64,000 nt of DNA from NCBI RefSeq assembly GCF_011742925.1, contig NZ_WAEL01000001.1, forward strand, positions 1,116,001-1,180,000, in the 5' to 3' direction. Below, piece by piece: positions 1-8,938 of this stretch; the first letter of the stretch is position 1, and every line of letters begins with the position of its first letter. Position numbers and translations under genes: made by a program. The notes beneath the pieces were generated by a model. The model was not told the DNA's origin. It searched no databases and saw only the letters and a list, made by a program, of their open reading frames with translations. Origin of the DNA: Fibrivirga algicola. GTDB lineage: Bacteria > Bacteroidota > Bacteroidia > Cytophagales > Spirosomataceae.

Positions 1-882
1 GCTGTCGATGACTTCTCGAACCCCGACAAGAAGCCTAACCTCGACGGTAAACAGATTCAGGAGTTTGTGGAGCGCGAGCAGTTTTTCGACTGGCTCGACG
101 CCAATTATCAGGAAGTAGAATTCCTGTTCCACATTGGTGCCCGGACCGACACTACCGAATTTGATTATGCCATATTCGACCATCTGAACGTCGCCTATTC
201 GAAGAAGATCTGGGAGAAATGCATCGATTATCAGATTCCTCTTGTCTACGCTTCCTCGGCTGCTACCTACGGCTTAGGGGAATTTGGCTACGATGACAAC
301 GAGTCGGTCATATCTCAGTTGAAGCCATTGAACCCCTACGGAGAATCGAAAAACGAGTTCGATATCTGGGCATTGGCGCAGGAGCGCAAGCCGTTTTTTT
401 GGGCGGGTTTGAAGTTTTTCAACGTATATGGTCCCAACGAGTACCATAAAGGGCGGATGGCGTCGGTCATTTTTCATGCCTACCATCAGATTTCCAGGAC
501 TGAGCGCATGAAGCTATTCCGGTCGCACAACCCGGATTTTACGGATGGCGGCCAAATGCGCGATTTCGTGTACGTGAAAGATGTGGTCGAAGTATGCCTC
601 TTCCTTATGCACCACCGCCGTAATTCAGGTATTTATAACCTGGGTAGTGGCAAAGCCCGCACCTTCCTCGATCTCGCCAACAGTACGTTTGCCGCAATGG
701 AACGTGAACCGCAGATCGATTTCATCGATACCCCCGCCGATATTCGCGATAAGTACCAGTACTACACCCAAGCAAATATGAGCAAGTTACGGTCGATCGG
801 TTACGAACGCCCGTTTCATTCACTGGAAGAGGGGATTGCTGATTACGTCAGAACGTACCTGCAGTCGGGCAAGTACATGTAG
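1..882 (+). CDS. hldD: ADP-L-glycero-D-manno-heptose 6-epimerase, 5'-truncated
   Basis: This cytoplasmic NAD(P)-dependent short-chain epimerase converts ADP-D-glycero- to ADP-L-glycero-D-manno-heptose for the LPS inner core. The reading frame is open from base 1, so the gene starts left of the window and only about 293 C-terminal residues are seen. The N-terminal Rossmann glycine motif, roughly 30 residues, is missing. Family landmarks are FHIGARTDTTE, YASSAATYG, the catalytic Tyr/Lys in NPYGESKNEFD, FFNVYGPNEYHKGRMAS and RDFVYVKDVV. A GTG at position 67 lies inside the conserved region and is not the start. The match to the HldD/RfaD family is strong. Confidence 0.93.
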   Translation, partial: AVDDFSNPDKKPNLDGKQIQEFVEREQFFDWLDANYQEVEFLFHIGARTDTTEFDYAIFDHLNVAYSKKIWEKCIDYQIPLVYASSAATYGLGEFGYDDNESVISQLKPLNPYGESKNEFDIWALAQERKPFFWAGLKFFNVYGPNEYHKGRMASVIFHAYHQISRTERMKLFRSHNPDFTDGGQMRDFVYVKDVVEVCLFLMHHRRNSGIYNLGSGKARTFLDLANSTFAAMEREPQIDFIDTPADIRDKYQYYTQANMSKLRSIGYERPFHSLEEGIADYVRTYLQSGKYM

Positions 883-918
883 TTGCCGCCTTTACACAGC
901 CTGCCCCGTTAGGCTGCG

Positions 919-2448
919 TTACCAGACTACCTCAATTACTTCGCTTTTCAGATCAACGGTTGTAAACTGCTCACCCGCCTGGCGGTGTAGAGTTAACTGC
1001 CCTTTATTTACCCGGGCCGCTTCCTGTTGCAGCACGTGTGTGGCGTCTTTCTTGCGAAACACCGATACCACCGATTCGGTAGTGGGCAGTGTGAGCACTA
1101 TTTTCCGTCCTGTTGCTTTTACCTCTCTGGCTGTTTCAGGTAAGGGCTGACCCCGCAACAACGCCAGCGCCCGAGAGGCTTGGGGTACGCCGTATCCCAC
1201 GTAATTATTTCCGTAAGGATACAGGTGTGACGATTTTTCGATAACCTCACGTACTTGCCGATTAGTTAATTTGGGATTCGCCTGCATGAGGCAGGCAGCG
1301 AAACCAGTGATAACCGGTGCCGCCAGTGACGTGCCGTAGAGCGAAAAGCAAGAAACGTTAGGCTTCAGGTAGGGGAGTGGTTCGGGACCGATACTGCTAT
1401 AGCCAATGCGATTCCACAGTTTTGAGTTAGTTGCCCCTACAGCAATTACGCCCTCGGCATCGGCCGGCGTACTAATCACGCGCCAGCCCCGGTCGTCGCC
1501 TTCGTTGCCTGCCGATACGATGATCAGCATGCCTTTTTTGTCGGCTGCGAGTTGGGCGGCCCGGCTAATCAGGCTGGTGTGTCCATCCATCTGAGCAGGC
1601 TGGTAGTTTTCGCTGGGATTTGAAAACCCTTTGGCATAGCCCAGCGATGTGTTGACCAGCCGCACACCCAGGCTGTCGAGCCATTCAATGGCCTGTACCC
1701 AATTGTCTTCTTCGCCCCGAAACTCTTTGTTGCCGGCATCGGTGCGAGCCAGGTAAAAGGTGGCGTCGTAGCCGAGGCCCAGTTGCAGATTACCGACTGG
1801 ATCGTACCCACCAATGGCTGCCAGCACCTCGGTCCCATGCATATCCGACATGGTTTCTAGCGTACGGAAGAGGTTGTTCTGAGTAGCTGGGCGGTTTACA
1901 TAGTCACGTACCTGCCGAAAGCCGCCCCGCGCTGCGATGGGTTTCAGTACCGCCGCTGAATCGGCCCCGAAAAAGCCAGCATCAACGACACCTACCTGCA
2001 CAAATCGGCCGGTCAGATTCTCAGTCGCGAAGGCTGACGCCTGAATCTGCGACATCACGGGAGCCAGTTTAGCCCGTTCAGTATGGGCAGACGGCCGGGT
2101 CGTAACAACAATAGATGGATCGATGGGCCGAACCTCGCGCACAAAGGGAAGTTGTGCAACCTGCTTCTGCTGTGTTGGGGTGAGCGAGGCCGATACTGCA
2201 TTGAGCCAGCGCGACCGGCAGTTGATCCGAATACCAAGCTGGCCCAGTTTAGCTAAATAAGCCTCCGACACCGGACGATCCGTATCGTCGATAGGCAGTT
2301 GTTGAGCAGTCCGATTAGCCAAGGCAGCTGGTGAGAGTGCTGGTGCATCGGTCATCTGCTTGTCGGTCAGCATGATCCAGAAATTTCCGGGTCCGGCCTG
2401 CACTGATTTTGTCAGCAGGAGTAGCAGGAGAATGAGAGATATACGCAC
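919..2448 (-). CDS. Secreted S8 family serine peptidase (subtilase)
   Basis: The protein has 509 residues and a clear Sec signal peptide: a hydrophobic run at residues 3-14 with a likely cleavage after VQA near residue 18. The peptidase S8 triad is visible as Asp156 (VVDAGFFG), His204 (MHGTEV) and Ser374 (GTSLAAP), with the oxyanion Asn315 in SAGNEGDD. Residues 20-135 are probably an inhibitory propeptide. About 70 residues follow the catalytic domain, and no conserved type IX secretion tail is seen. It should act in the periplasm or outside the cell on unknown proteins. It is convergent with hldD, 36 bp away. Confidence 0.9.
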   Translation of the reverse strand: MRISLILLLLLLTKSVQAGPGNFWIMLTDKQMTDAPALSPAALANRTAQQLPIDDTDRPVSEAYLAKLGQLGIRINCRSRWLNAVSASLTPTQQKQVAQLPFVREVRPIDPSIVVTTRPSAHTERAKLAPVMSQIQASAFATENLTGRFVQVGVVDAGFFGADSAAVLKPIAARGGFRQVRDYVNRPATQNNLFRTLETMSDMHGTEVLAAIGGYDPVGNLQLGLGYDATFYLARTDAGNKEFRGEEDNWVQAIEWLDSLGVRLVNTSLGYAKGFSNPSENYQPAQMDGHTSLISRAAQLAADKKGMLIIVSAGNEGDDRGWRVISTPADAEGVIAVGATNSKLWNRIGYSSIGPEPLPYLKPNVSCFSLYGTSLAAPVITGFAACLMQANPKLTNRQVREVIEKSSHLYPYGNNYVGYGVPQASRALALLRGQPLPETAREVKATGRKIVLTLPTTESVVSVFRKKDATHVLQQEAARVNKGQLTLHRQAGEQFTTVDLKSEVIEVVW

Positions 2449-2579
2449 AATTTTTATGGGTAAGGTTGCGGTTTTGGTCTGGATGCCGGAAGTTGCAGCC
2501 CAAACGTACCTGCCAACCGAATGATAAATCGAATGCAGGATAATGATACTTAATACACCTTAGGTGGTAAACTGAATTT

Positions 2580-3875
2580 ATGCGCTACTTGCCCATCAAC
2601 AACTCGCTTTTTACGCAAAATCGTCAGCGACTGGCCCAGTTACTGCCCGAAAAGGCAATGGCTGTGCTGAACGCCAATGACATCATGCCCACAAACGCCG
2701 ACGGTAGCATGCCGTTCCGGCAAAATAACGACCTATTTTACTTAACTGGTGTAGATCAGGAAGAATCGCGGCTGGTGATTTTCCCGCAGCATCCCGATCC
2801 AAAGTTCAGGGAGGTGCTCTTCCTGCGCGAAACCAGCGAGCATATCGAAATCTGGGAGGGCCACAAATTAACCAAAGCTGAGGCAGAAACAGTATCGGGC
2901 ATTCCGCAAAAGCAGGTATACTGGATGAGTCAGTTCGACAGCATCTTCACGCAGATGATCTTCGAAGCCGACCACGTATTCCTGAACACCAACGAGCACA
3001 CCCGCAACGGCCTGTCGGTGCAAACGCAGGATGACCGCTATATTGCTGACTTTAAACGTACCTACCCCTTGCATCGACTGGGCCGACTTGCCCCGTTGAT
3101 GCATCAGCTTCGGGCTATCAAATCGCCCATTGAGGTAGACCTGTTGCAACGGGCCTGCGACATCACCGATGGCATGTTCAGACGACTGCTGAAGTTTGTA
3201 AAACCAGGCGTTTGGGAGTACGAGATCGAGGCCGAAATGATGCACGAGTTTTTACGGAATCGTTCGCGCGGGGCGGCTTATACGCCAATCATTGCGTCGG
3301 GCAAGAACGCCTGTGTGCTGCACTATATAGAAAACTCGGCGCAATGCCAAGCCGGTGAGGTGCTACTGCTTGATCTGGGGGCGGAATACGCCAACTACAA
3401 TGCCGATATGACCCGGAGCATTCCGGTCAGCGGTCGGTTTACGCCGCGGCAACGAGCGGTGTATGATGCCGTGTTGCGGGTAATGAAAGCGTCGCAGGCC
3501 ATGCTGGTAACGGGTAACATCTGGGACGAGTACCACCGCGAAGTCGGTAAGCTGATGGAAAGCGAACTGATTGGACTAGGGCTCATCGACCGACACGAGG
3601 TGGCGAAGCAGGACCCTGACGCGCCATTGTACAAAAAGTACTTCATGCACGGTACCTCGCATTTCCTGGGACTGGATGTTCACGACGTAGGCAATAAATA
3701 CCGTCGGTTTGAGCCCGGCATGGTCTTTACCTGCGAACCTGGCATTTACATCCGTGAAGAAGGAATCGGTATTCGACTGGAAAACAACATCCTGATCACT
3801 GAGTCGGGCAATATTGACCTGATGGCCAACATTCCGCTGGAGGCCGATGAAATAGAGACACTTATGAACGAATAA
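2580..3875 (+). CDS. pepP: Xaa-Pro aminopeptidase (aminopeptidase P, M24B)
   Basis: This 431-residue metallopeptidase removes N-terminal residues preceding proline. An N-terminal aminopeptidase P domain (about residues 1-150, with FRQNNDLFYLTGVDQEES) precedes the pita-bread catalytic domain. The dinuclear metal ligands can be placed: Asp in LLLDLGAEY, Asp in ADMTRSIP, His in HGTSHFLGLDVHD, Glu in FTCEPGIY and Glu in IRLENNI. There is no signal peptide, so it is cytoplasmic. It is divergent from the subtilase across 131 bp and ends at a strong hairpin. Length is normal for the family. Confidence 0.94.
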   Translation: MRYLPINNSLFTQNRQRLAQLLPEKAMAVLNANDIMPTNADGSMPFRQNNDLFYLTGVDQEESRLVIFPQHPDPKFREVLFLRETSEHIEIWEGHKLTKAEAETVSGIPQKQVYWMSQFDSIFTQMIFEADHVFLNTNEHTRNGLSVQTQDDRYIADFKRTYPLHRLGRLAPLMHQLRAIKSPIEVDLLQRACDITDGMFRRLLKFVKPGVWEYEIEAEMMHEFLRNRSRGAAYTPIIASGKNACVLHYIENSAQCQAGEVLLLDLGAEYANYNADMTRSIPVSGRFTPRQRAVYDAVLRVMKASQAMLVTGNIWDEYHREVGKLMESELIGLGLIDRHEVAKQDPDAPLYKKYFMHGTSHFLGLDVHDVGNKYRRFEPGMVFTCEPGIYIREEGIGIRLENNILITESGNIDLMANIPLEADEIETLMNE

Positions 3876-3878
3876 AAA

Positions 3879-3939
3879 AAGTGGTCTTCCTCTGCCTCTC
3901 CTGATCGCTAGCGAAGGGAGAGGCAGAAGAAGACCACTT
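3879..3939. terminator. Bidirectional hairpin terminator between pepP and tetR
   Basis: Arms of 22 nt at 3879-3900 and 3918-3939 pair with a single G-T wobble across a 17-nt loop. The left arm is preceded by a run of seven A, which becomes the U-tract for transcripts arriving from the minus-strand tetR gene. The element sits between two gene 3' ends, as expected for a shared terminator. Confidence 0.8.
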
Positions 3940-3981
3940 CTTAGGCCGGGATATTGTGTAGGAGTTACCAGCTATAGCTAT

Positions 3982-4632
3982 CTATTTCGCTGTAGTTGTT
4001 TCCTGAGCGTTTAGGGCATGGCTGAGGCTACTGAAGATGCGCCGAACAGCCGTCTCAATACGTTCCCAACCTTCGTCGGTGCTTACGTCGATATCTACTA
4101 CTTTATTGCGATTATCACTGACCAGGGTCAGGTATGTTACACCGCCCAGTACAATTGCCGTCAGGGCAGTTGGATCATAGGCAGGGAAAGGAGCTAACTT
4201 ATCGATTATTTTCTTGTACGATTCATTACGAAATGCCGATAGCCGACGGGCCAGTTCAGTTTCACCATTCTGCATTTCCCAGCGAATCAACTCCTGCGAC
4301 GACTTACGGCTGCGGAACTCACGCGCCAGTTTTATCACGTACTCGGACCAGATCTTGCTGCGTTCTTCTGAGCCTGGATTTGACGGAACCGTATCGAGGA
4401 ACCGGTCATTAAACATGGACAGGAAAAATCCACGCTGAACATAGGCTTCAAGCAGGCCATTCCAGCCGCCGAAATACCGGTAGATTAAGACCTTATTCAC
4501 GCCTGCTTTTTCAGCAACAGCGTTGATACCTGCCTTTTTTGTGCCTTTCTCAGCCATTACGTCGCCCATGGCGCGCAAGATGCGCTCCATAGTCATGGCC
4601 CGGTTACGTCTTTTTACCTGCTTCATAGTCAC
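3982..4632 (-). CDS. TetR/AcrR family transcriptional regulator
   Basis: The protein has 216 residues with an N-terminal TetR helix-turn-helix (about residues 13-60; GINAVAEKAGVNKVLIYRYF is the diagnostic recognition helix region). The rest is helical and probably forms the ligand pocket and dimer interface. It starts MTMKQ, so Met3 is an alternative start. A perfect 16-bp palindrome lies 67 bp upstream of its ATG, and the divergent neighbour is the saccharopine dehydrogenase-family gene; both are plausible targets. The ligand is unknown. Confidence 0.88.
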   Translation of the reverse strand: MTMKQVKRRNRAMTMERILRAMGDVMAEKGTKKAGINAVAEKAGVNKVLIYRYFGGWNGLLEAYVQRGFFLSMFNDRFLDTVPSNPGSEERSKIWSEYVIKLAREFRSRKSSQELIRWEMQNGETELARRLSAFRNESYKKIIDKLAPFPAYDPTALTAIVLGGVTYLTLVSDNRNKVVDIDVSTDEGWERIETAVRRIFSSLSHALNAQETTTAK

Positions 4633-4698
4633 TCTGTTTTAGGGGATGGTTACTCAATAAAGAATAGGTTCGCAACAAAACTGTACAATTAGTCTCAT

Positions 4699-4714
4699 GT
4701 TACCAATTGGTAAC
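4699..4714. promoter_or_regulatory. Perfect 16-bp palindrome, candidate TetR operator
   Basis: GTTACCAATTGGTAAC reads the same on both strands. Its size and dyad symmetry match operators of dimeric TetR-family repressors, and it lies 67 bp upstream of the tetR-family start. Binding is inferred from position and symmetry only. Confidence 0.6.
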
Positions 4715-4945
4715 GTTAAAAATTAATTCTACTTTAAGTTACTGTCTATAAAATAGTGTAGATAAGAGGCGTAATTGAGCACTTTTTAACTAACTGATTG
4801 TCAATATTTTTGACAATTAGTGCCTAAATGGCCACAAAAACGTACAATTCTTAAATTTGATAAACGAATAGCAGCTTTGCTAGGAAGATTTATCACACGG
4901 ACATAGTGTCAGGTAGGAGCGTAACGACCCTCTATGTGATCTATG

Positions 4946-4953
4946 TATCTTTG
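4946..4953 (+). promoter_or_regulatory. Bacteroidota -7 promoter element
   Basis: TATCTTTG matches TAnnTTTG exactly. It lies 36 nt before the ATG at 4990, predicting a transcript start near 4957 and a leader of about 33 nt. No good TTG is visible at the usual -33 spacing. Confidence 0.5.
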
Positions 4954-4989
4954 TAACGGAGTTTTTAATGAGAAAACAATCATACTAAT

Positions 4990-6198
4990 ATGGCCAATGT
5001 GCTGATTATTGGAGCTGGTGGTGTGGGTAGCGTAGTTGCGCATAAGTGTGCAATGAACGCTGATGTATTCACGTCCATCACGCTTGCCAGCCGCACCAAA
5101 TCAAAATGTGACAAAATTGCCGATGAGATCAAGGCGATGCACGATGTTACTCTATCAACTGCGCAGGTCGATGCCGATGTAGTGGATGAGGTGATCGCCC
5201 TCATCGAGCAAGTGAAACCGTTTCTTGTCATCAATGTGGCGTTGCCTTATCAGGACCTTCCCATTATGGATGCCTGTCTGGCCACCAAAACCCACTACAT
5301 GGATACGGCCAATTACGAGCCGAAAGATGTGGCTAAATTTGAGTACAGTTGGCAGTGGGCCTACAAGCAGCGGTTTGAAGATGCCGGTATTATGGCCCTG
5401 CTCGGCTGTGGTTTCGACCCCGGTGCTACGCAGGTATTTACGGCCTATGCTGCCAAACACCAGTTTGATGAGATGCATTACCTAGATATCATCGACTGTA
5501 ATGCGGGGAACCACGGAAAGGCGTTTGCTACCAACTTCAACCCCGAAATAAACATTCGTGAGATTACGCAGCCTGGTCGGTACTGGGAAAACGGCGAGTG
5601 GATCGAAATTCCGGCGATGAGCATTCACAAGCCCATCGATTACCCCGAAATCGGCCCCAAAGAGTCGTACGTGCTGTACCATGAGGAGCTGGAGTCGCTG
5701 GTTAAAAACTTCCCAACGCTGAAACGGGCACGCTTCTGGATGACCTTCGGTCAAGCGTACCTGACCCACCTGGAGGTGTTGCAAAATGTAGGCATGACGC
5801 GCATTGACCCTGTAAAATTTCAGGGGATGGACGTGATTCCGCTCGAGTTCCTGAAAGCGGTGTTGCCTGCTCCTGATTCGTTGGGTGAAAACTATACGGG
5901 TCAGACAAGTATCGGCTGCCAGATCAAAGGAATCAAAGACGGTCAGGACAAGACCTACTATATCTGGAACAACTGCGACCACGCCGAGACCTATAAAGAG
6001 GTACGCGGACAGGCAGTCAGTTACACAACGGGCGTGCCTGCCATGATTGGCGCGATGCTGCTGGTAAAAGGTGTCTGGCTAAAACCCGGCGTCTGGAATT
6101 GTGAAGAACTGGATCCCGATCCGTTCATCGAGCAGATGAACAAGCAGGGCCTCCCTGTTCAGGATGCGGTAAACGTAGCCCTTCCGCACGAATACTAG
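4990..6198 (+). CDS. Saccharopine dehydrogenase family protein, carboxynorspermidine synthase type
   Basis: The 402-residue cytoplasmic protein has an N-terminal Rossmann fold (VLIIGAGGVGSVVAHK, residues 4-19) and the saccharopine dehydrogenase-like C-terminal domain. It resembles bacterial carboxy(nor)spermidine dehydrogenases more than lysine-pathway enzymes (CNAGNHGKAFATNF, DYPEIGPKESYVLYHEE). Such enzymes reductively condense aspartate semialdehyde with a diamine to give carboxy(nor)spermidine, using NADPH. The decarboxylase for the next step, nspC, is in this window at 56168. It is transcribed alone and ends at a 26-bp perfect inverted repeat. Family assignment is strong; substrate is inferred. 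Confidence 0.85.
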   Translation: MANVLIIGAGGVGSVVAHKCAMNADVFTSITLASRTKSKCDKIADEIKAMHDVTLSTAQVDADVVDEVIALIEQVKPFLVINVALPYQDLPIMDACLATKTHYMDTANYEPKDVAKFEYSWQWAYKQRFEDAGIMALLGCGFDPGATQVFTAYAAKHQFDEMHYLDIIDCNAGNHGKAFATNFNPEINIREITQPGRYWENGEWIEIPAMSIHKPIDYPEIGPKESYVLYHEELESLVKNFPTLKRARFWMTFGQAYLTHLEVLQNVGMTRIDPVKFQGMDVIPLEFLKAVLPAPDSLGENYTGQTSIGCQIKGIKDGQDKTYYIWNNCDHAETYKEVRGQAVSYTTGVPAMIGAMLLVKGVWLKPGVWNCEELDPDPFIEQMNKQGLPVQDAVNVALPHEY

Positions 6199-6210
6199 AT
6201 TTTAGTTTGT

Positions 6211-6282
6211 CGTTTGCTGTTTGACGTTGCGCTGCTGATTCACGATCTGGTTGTTTAGCAGCGCAACGTCAAACAGCAAACG
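6211..6282. repeat. REP-like intergenic hairpin, copy A
   Basis: Perfect 26-bp arms at 6211-6236 and 6257-6282 enclose a 20-nt loop between two convergent genes. The right arm holds TAGCAGCGCAACGTCAA (6256-6272), which recurs almost unchanged at 36425-36441 and 57429-57445. It can serve as a two-way terminator here, but the shared sequence suggests a dispersed repeat. There is no U-tract. Confidence 0.6.
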
Positions 6283-6284
6283 CA

Positions 6285-7058
6285 TTACATTGGCGGGATA
6301 CCCACGCTGGTCCAGCCACCGTCGATGGTGAGGGTTTGACCCGTGATGTGGCTGGCTTGTGGAGAGAGCAGAAATAAAACTGCCGCCGCAATATCGTCGA
6401 CTGTAGCCGGGCGCCCCATTGGCGTGATCCGCGACCAGACCGGACTATAAGTCGGGTCGTCGGTGGTGCGTTCGGTGAGGGTGGCTCCGGGCGCAACGGC
6501 GTTGATCGTTATGCCGTGCGGCGACAGATCGATCACCGACTGACGAGCCAGCATCTGCAACCCGGCTTTTGTCATGCTATATACAGGCAGGCCCGGATGT
6601 CCCAGTTGACCTACTACCGACGACATCAACATAATTCGGCCGCCACTTCCTGCCTCATTCCGGCCCTGTGCCCGCATCTGCGTTGCCGCCGACTGCATTA
6701 GAAAGAACGTACCCCGCAGGTTCAGATTTACAATCGTGGCGAAGGCTTCGGGGGTGGTAGTGAACAGGTCGCCAAAAACCGTTACGCCGGCATTGGCAAT
6801 TGCCATGTCGAGCCGCCCAAACGTACCTACGGCCGTATCGACTAGCTGCCGGATGAACGTCACATCAGCTGCATCGCCGGAATATGCAATGCAGGATCCG
6901 CCGGCCTCCCGAATCGCGTACGCTGCCTGTTCGGCCAGTGCGAAGTCGAAATCGTTTAGCACTACGTTTGCGCCCTGCTGGGCAAGATGCCGGGCAATGG
7001 CGAAGCCGATGCCCTGCCCGGCACCGGTAATAATCGCCGTCTGGTGTTGGAATGTCAT
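6285..7058 (-). CDS. SDR family NAD(P)-dependent oxidoreductase
   Basis: This is a 257-residue classical short-chain dehydrogenase. It has TGAGQGIG (cofactor-binding glycines, residues 11-18), the NAG motif in IANAGV, an active-site Ser in LMSSV and the catalytic Tyr/Lys in YSMTK. Asp37 (VLNDFDF), at the end of strand 2, suggests preference for NAD. It lies 3 bp downstream of the IlvD/Edd-type dehydratase, so the two are one transcript. That pairing suggests oxidation of a sugar or sugar lactone followed by dehydration of the acid. The specific substrate cannot be read from sequence. Confidence 0.85.
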   Translation of the reverse strand: MTFQHQTAIITGAGQGIGFAIARHLAQQGANVVLNDFDFALAEQAAYAIREAGGSCIAYSGDAADVTFIRQLVDTAVGTFGRLDMAIANAGVTVFGDLFTTTPEAFATIVNLNLRGTFFLMQSAATQMRAQGRNEAGSGGRIMLMSSVVGQLGHPGLPVYSMTKAGLQMLARQSVIDLSPHGITINAVAPGATLTERTTDDPTYSPVWSRITPMGRPATVDDIAAAVLFLLSPQASHITGQTLTIDGGWTSVGIPPM

Positions 7059-7061
7059 AGC

Positions 7062-8792
7062 TTAGTGCGAATCGCGGCGTACTTCACTGCCCGAACTACC
7101 CCGCAGAAAATCGAAGTCGACGCCTTCATGCGCCTGCGTTACGTGGCGGATAAACATGTTCACGTAGCCGCGCTGGTAGCCCAGGTCGAGCGGTATAAAT
7201 TGCGCCAGACGAAGTGCCAGTTCCTCATCCGACACGTGCAGGTGCAGGCTCCGGTTGGGAACGTCGAGTGTAATCAGATCACCGTTCTGCACCAGGGCCA
7301 GATTGCCACCCACCGCCGACTCGGGTGACACATGTAGTACCACCGTGCCAAAGCCTGTACCGCTCATTCGGCCATCCGATATGCGAACCATGTCGTGAAC
7401 GCCCTGCTCCAGCATCCGTGCGGGGAGGGTCATATTCCCTACTTCAGGCATGCCTGGATAGCCACGCGGGCCTACATTTTTCAAAACTAATACGCAGCCC
7501 GGCTCGAGCGGATACGTACCTGCCGATAGTTCGGGGTCGTCGATGCGCTTTTTATAATCGTCGATGTCTTCAAAGACCACCGCGCGGCCCGTATGCTGCA
7601 TCAGTTCGGGCGTGGCGGCCGATGGCTTAATCACCGCTCCGTTCGGGCATAGGTTACCGCGCAGTACGGCAATGCCCGAATTGGGTTTGAACGGTTTGTC
7701 GAGCGTGGCAATTACAGCAGGGTCATAACAGCGGGCATCGCTGCAATTTTCGCCCAGCGTTTTGCCATTTACTGTCAGCGCATCGGCGTGCAAATGGGGG
7801 AGAAGCTCGCGGATAACGGCGGGCAGGCCACCGGCATAAAACAGATCTTCCACGAAATGCTCGCCCGAGGGTTGTAGGTTGGCCAGTAACGGAATCTGGG
7901 CCGACAATCGGTCGAAATCGTCCAGCGTCAGCTGAACGTCATCGCCCAACGTACCCAGGCGGCCGGCGATGGCCATCAGGTGCAGAATAAAATTGGTAGA
8001 GCCACCCAGTGCCGAGTTAATCATAATGGCATTTTCAAATGCCTTTCGAGTCAGCAGCTTCGAGGGGGTCAGCCCTTCGCGCACCAGTTCAACGGCTCGT
8101 ACACCGCTCATGTGCGCCAGCACTTTGCGCCGCGAATCGGCGGCCGGGATTGTGGCGTTGTCGGGGAGCGACAGGCCCAGGCTTTCTACCATAGCGGCCA
8201 TGGTGCTAGCTGTTCCCATTACGGCGCAATGCCCCTGACTGCGGGCCATACTGGCTTCGGCGGCAATGAACTCAGCCTGGCTCATCCGGCCCATTTTATA
8301 TTCTTCAGCAAAGCGCCAGAGGTCAGACGTACCTATTTTTCGGCCCTGAAAGCGACCGGCCAGCATAGGTCCACCCGACACAACCATGGTAGGAATATCG
8401 ACCGAGCAGGCCCCCATCACCAACGAAGGCGTTGTTTTGTCGCAACCGCAAAGCAGAATAACTCCGTCGATAGAGTTGCCCCGAATGCTTTCTTCTACAT
8501 CCATACTGGCCAAGTTGCGGAAGAGCATGGCCGTGGGCTTTATCTGACATTCGCCCAGGGACATGACGGGAAATTCGAGCGGAAAACCGCCTGCTTCCCA
8601 TACACCGCGTTTAACGGCTTCGGCCAGTTCGCGAAAATGGGCATTGCAGGGCGTTAACTCCGACCAGGTATTACAGATGCCAATAACCGGTTTACCTTCA
8701 AACTCATGATGGGGGAAGCCCTGGTTTTTCATCCAGGCGCGGTAGATGAAGCCGTCTTTCCCGGTCCGGCCAAACCATTCTTGTGAACGCAT
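7062..8792 (-). CDS. IlvD/Edd family dehydratase, L-arabonate dehydratase type
   Basis: This is a 576-residue cytoplasmic iron-sulfur dehydratase. Cysteines in GICNTWSELTPCN, CGCDKTTPS and the later GHCAVMG region are the family's cluster-binding positions. The N-terminus (RSQEWFGRTGKDGFIYR) resembles sugar-acid dehydratases such as L-arabonate dehydratase rather than biosynthetic IlvD. The expected reaction is dehydration of an aldonic acid to a 2-keto-3-deoxy acid. It is the first gene of a two-gene operon with the SDR. Its promoter must lie in the repeat array at 8797-8938. Confidence 0.82.
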   Translation of the reverse strand: MRSQEWFGRTGKDGFIYRAWMKNQGFPHHEFEGKPVIGICNTWSELTPCNAHFRELAEAVKRGVWEAGGFPLEFPVMSLGECQIKPTAMLFRNLASMDVEESIRGNSIDGVILLCGCDKTTPSLVMGACSVDIPTMVVSGGPMLAGRFQGRKIGTSDLWRFAEEYKMGRMSQAEFIAAEASMARSQGHCAVMGTASTMAAMVESLGLSLPDNATIPAADSRRKVLAHMSGVRAVELVREGLTPSKLLTRKAFENAIMINSALGGSTNFILHLMAIAGRLGTLGDDVQLTLDDFDRLSAQIPLLANLQPSGEHFVEDLFYAGGLPAVIRELLPHLHADALTVNGKTLGENCSDARCYDPAVIATLDKPFKPNSGIAVLRGNLCPNGAVIKPSAATPELMQHTGRAVVFEDIDDYKKRIDDPELSAGTYPLEPGCVLVLKNVGPRGYPGMPEVGNMTLPARMLEQGVHDMVRISDGRMSGTGFGTVVLHVSPESAVGGNLALVQNGDLITLDVPNRSLHLHVSDEELALRLAQFIPLDLGYQRGYVNMFIRHVTQAHEGVDFDFLRGSSGSEVRRDSH

Positions 8793-8796
8793 TTTT

Positions 8797-8938
8797 AAGT
8801 CTTGAAAGTCGTTTTGAAAGAGTACAAAGTCTTGGATGTCGTTTCTTTGCCAGGTAATGCTAGCAGATTTATCTTGAAACGCCTATCCATAAGTCGACTT
8901 TCAGGACTTTGTACTCTTTTAAACGACTGTCAATACTT
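8797..8938. repeat. Four-copy 15-bp repeat array in a divergent promoter region
   Basis: Two direct copies of a 15-mer close to AAGTCTTGAAAGTCG at 8797-8811 and 8827-8841 face two inverted copies at 8895-8909 and 8924-8938. Copies on each side start 29-30 bp apart, so the region is one large imperfect palindrome with arms of about 45 nt and a 53-nt centre. The 15-nt core AAAGAGTACAAAGTC is perfect in both arms. It fills the gap between the divergent dehydratase and murI genes, and the last copy runs into the murI start codon. Confidence 0.75.

Larger units (their letters stand above)
4633..4989. other. Divergent intergenic region between tetR and the carboxynorspermidine synthase-type gene
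   Basis: These 357 AT-rich bases separate divergent genes and contain no recognisable gene. They hold the palindrome at 4699-4714, near the regulator gene, and a perfect Bacteroidota -7 box at 4946-4953 for the rightward gene. A second TAnnTTTG match, TAAATTTG, is at 4852-4859. The distance between palindrome and rightward -7 box (over 230 bp) fits autoregulation of tetR better than control of the neighbour. Confidence 0.6.

Noticed and set aside
919-2448. Type IX secretion signal on the subtilase
   Set aside because: The C-terminus lacks the conserved T9SS sorting domain pattern; Sec export to the periplasm or surface is all that can be supported.
5482-5982. 166-residue minus-strand frame inside the carboxynorspermidine synthase-type gene
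   Set aside because: Antisense shadow with no motif; the plus-strand frame is conserved.
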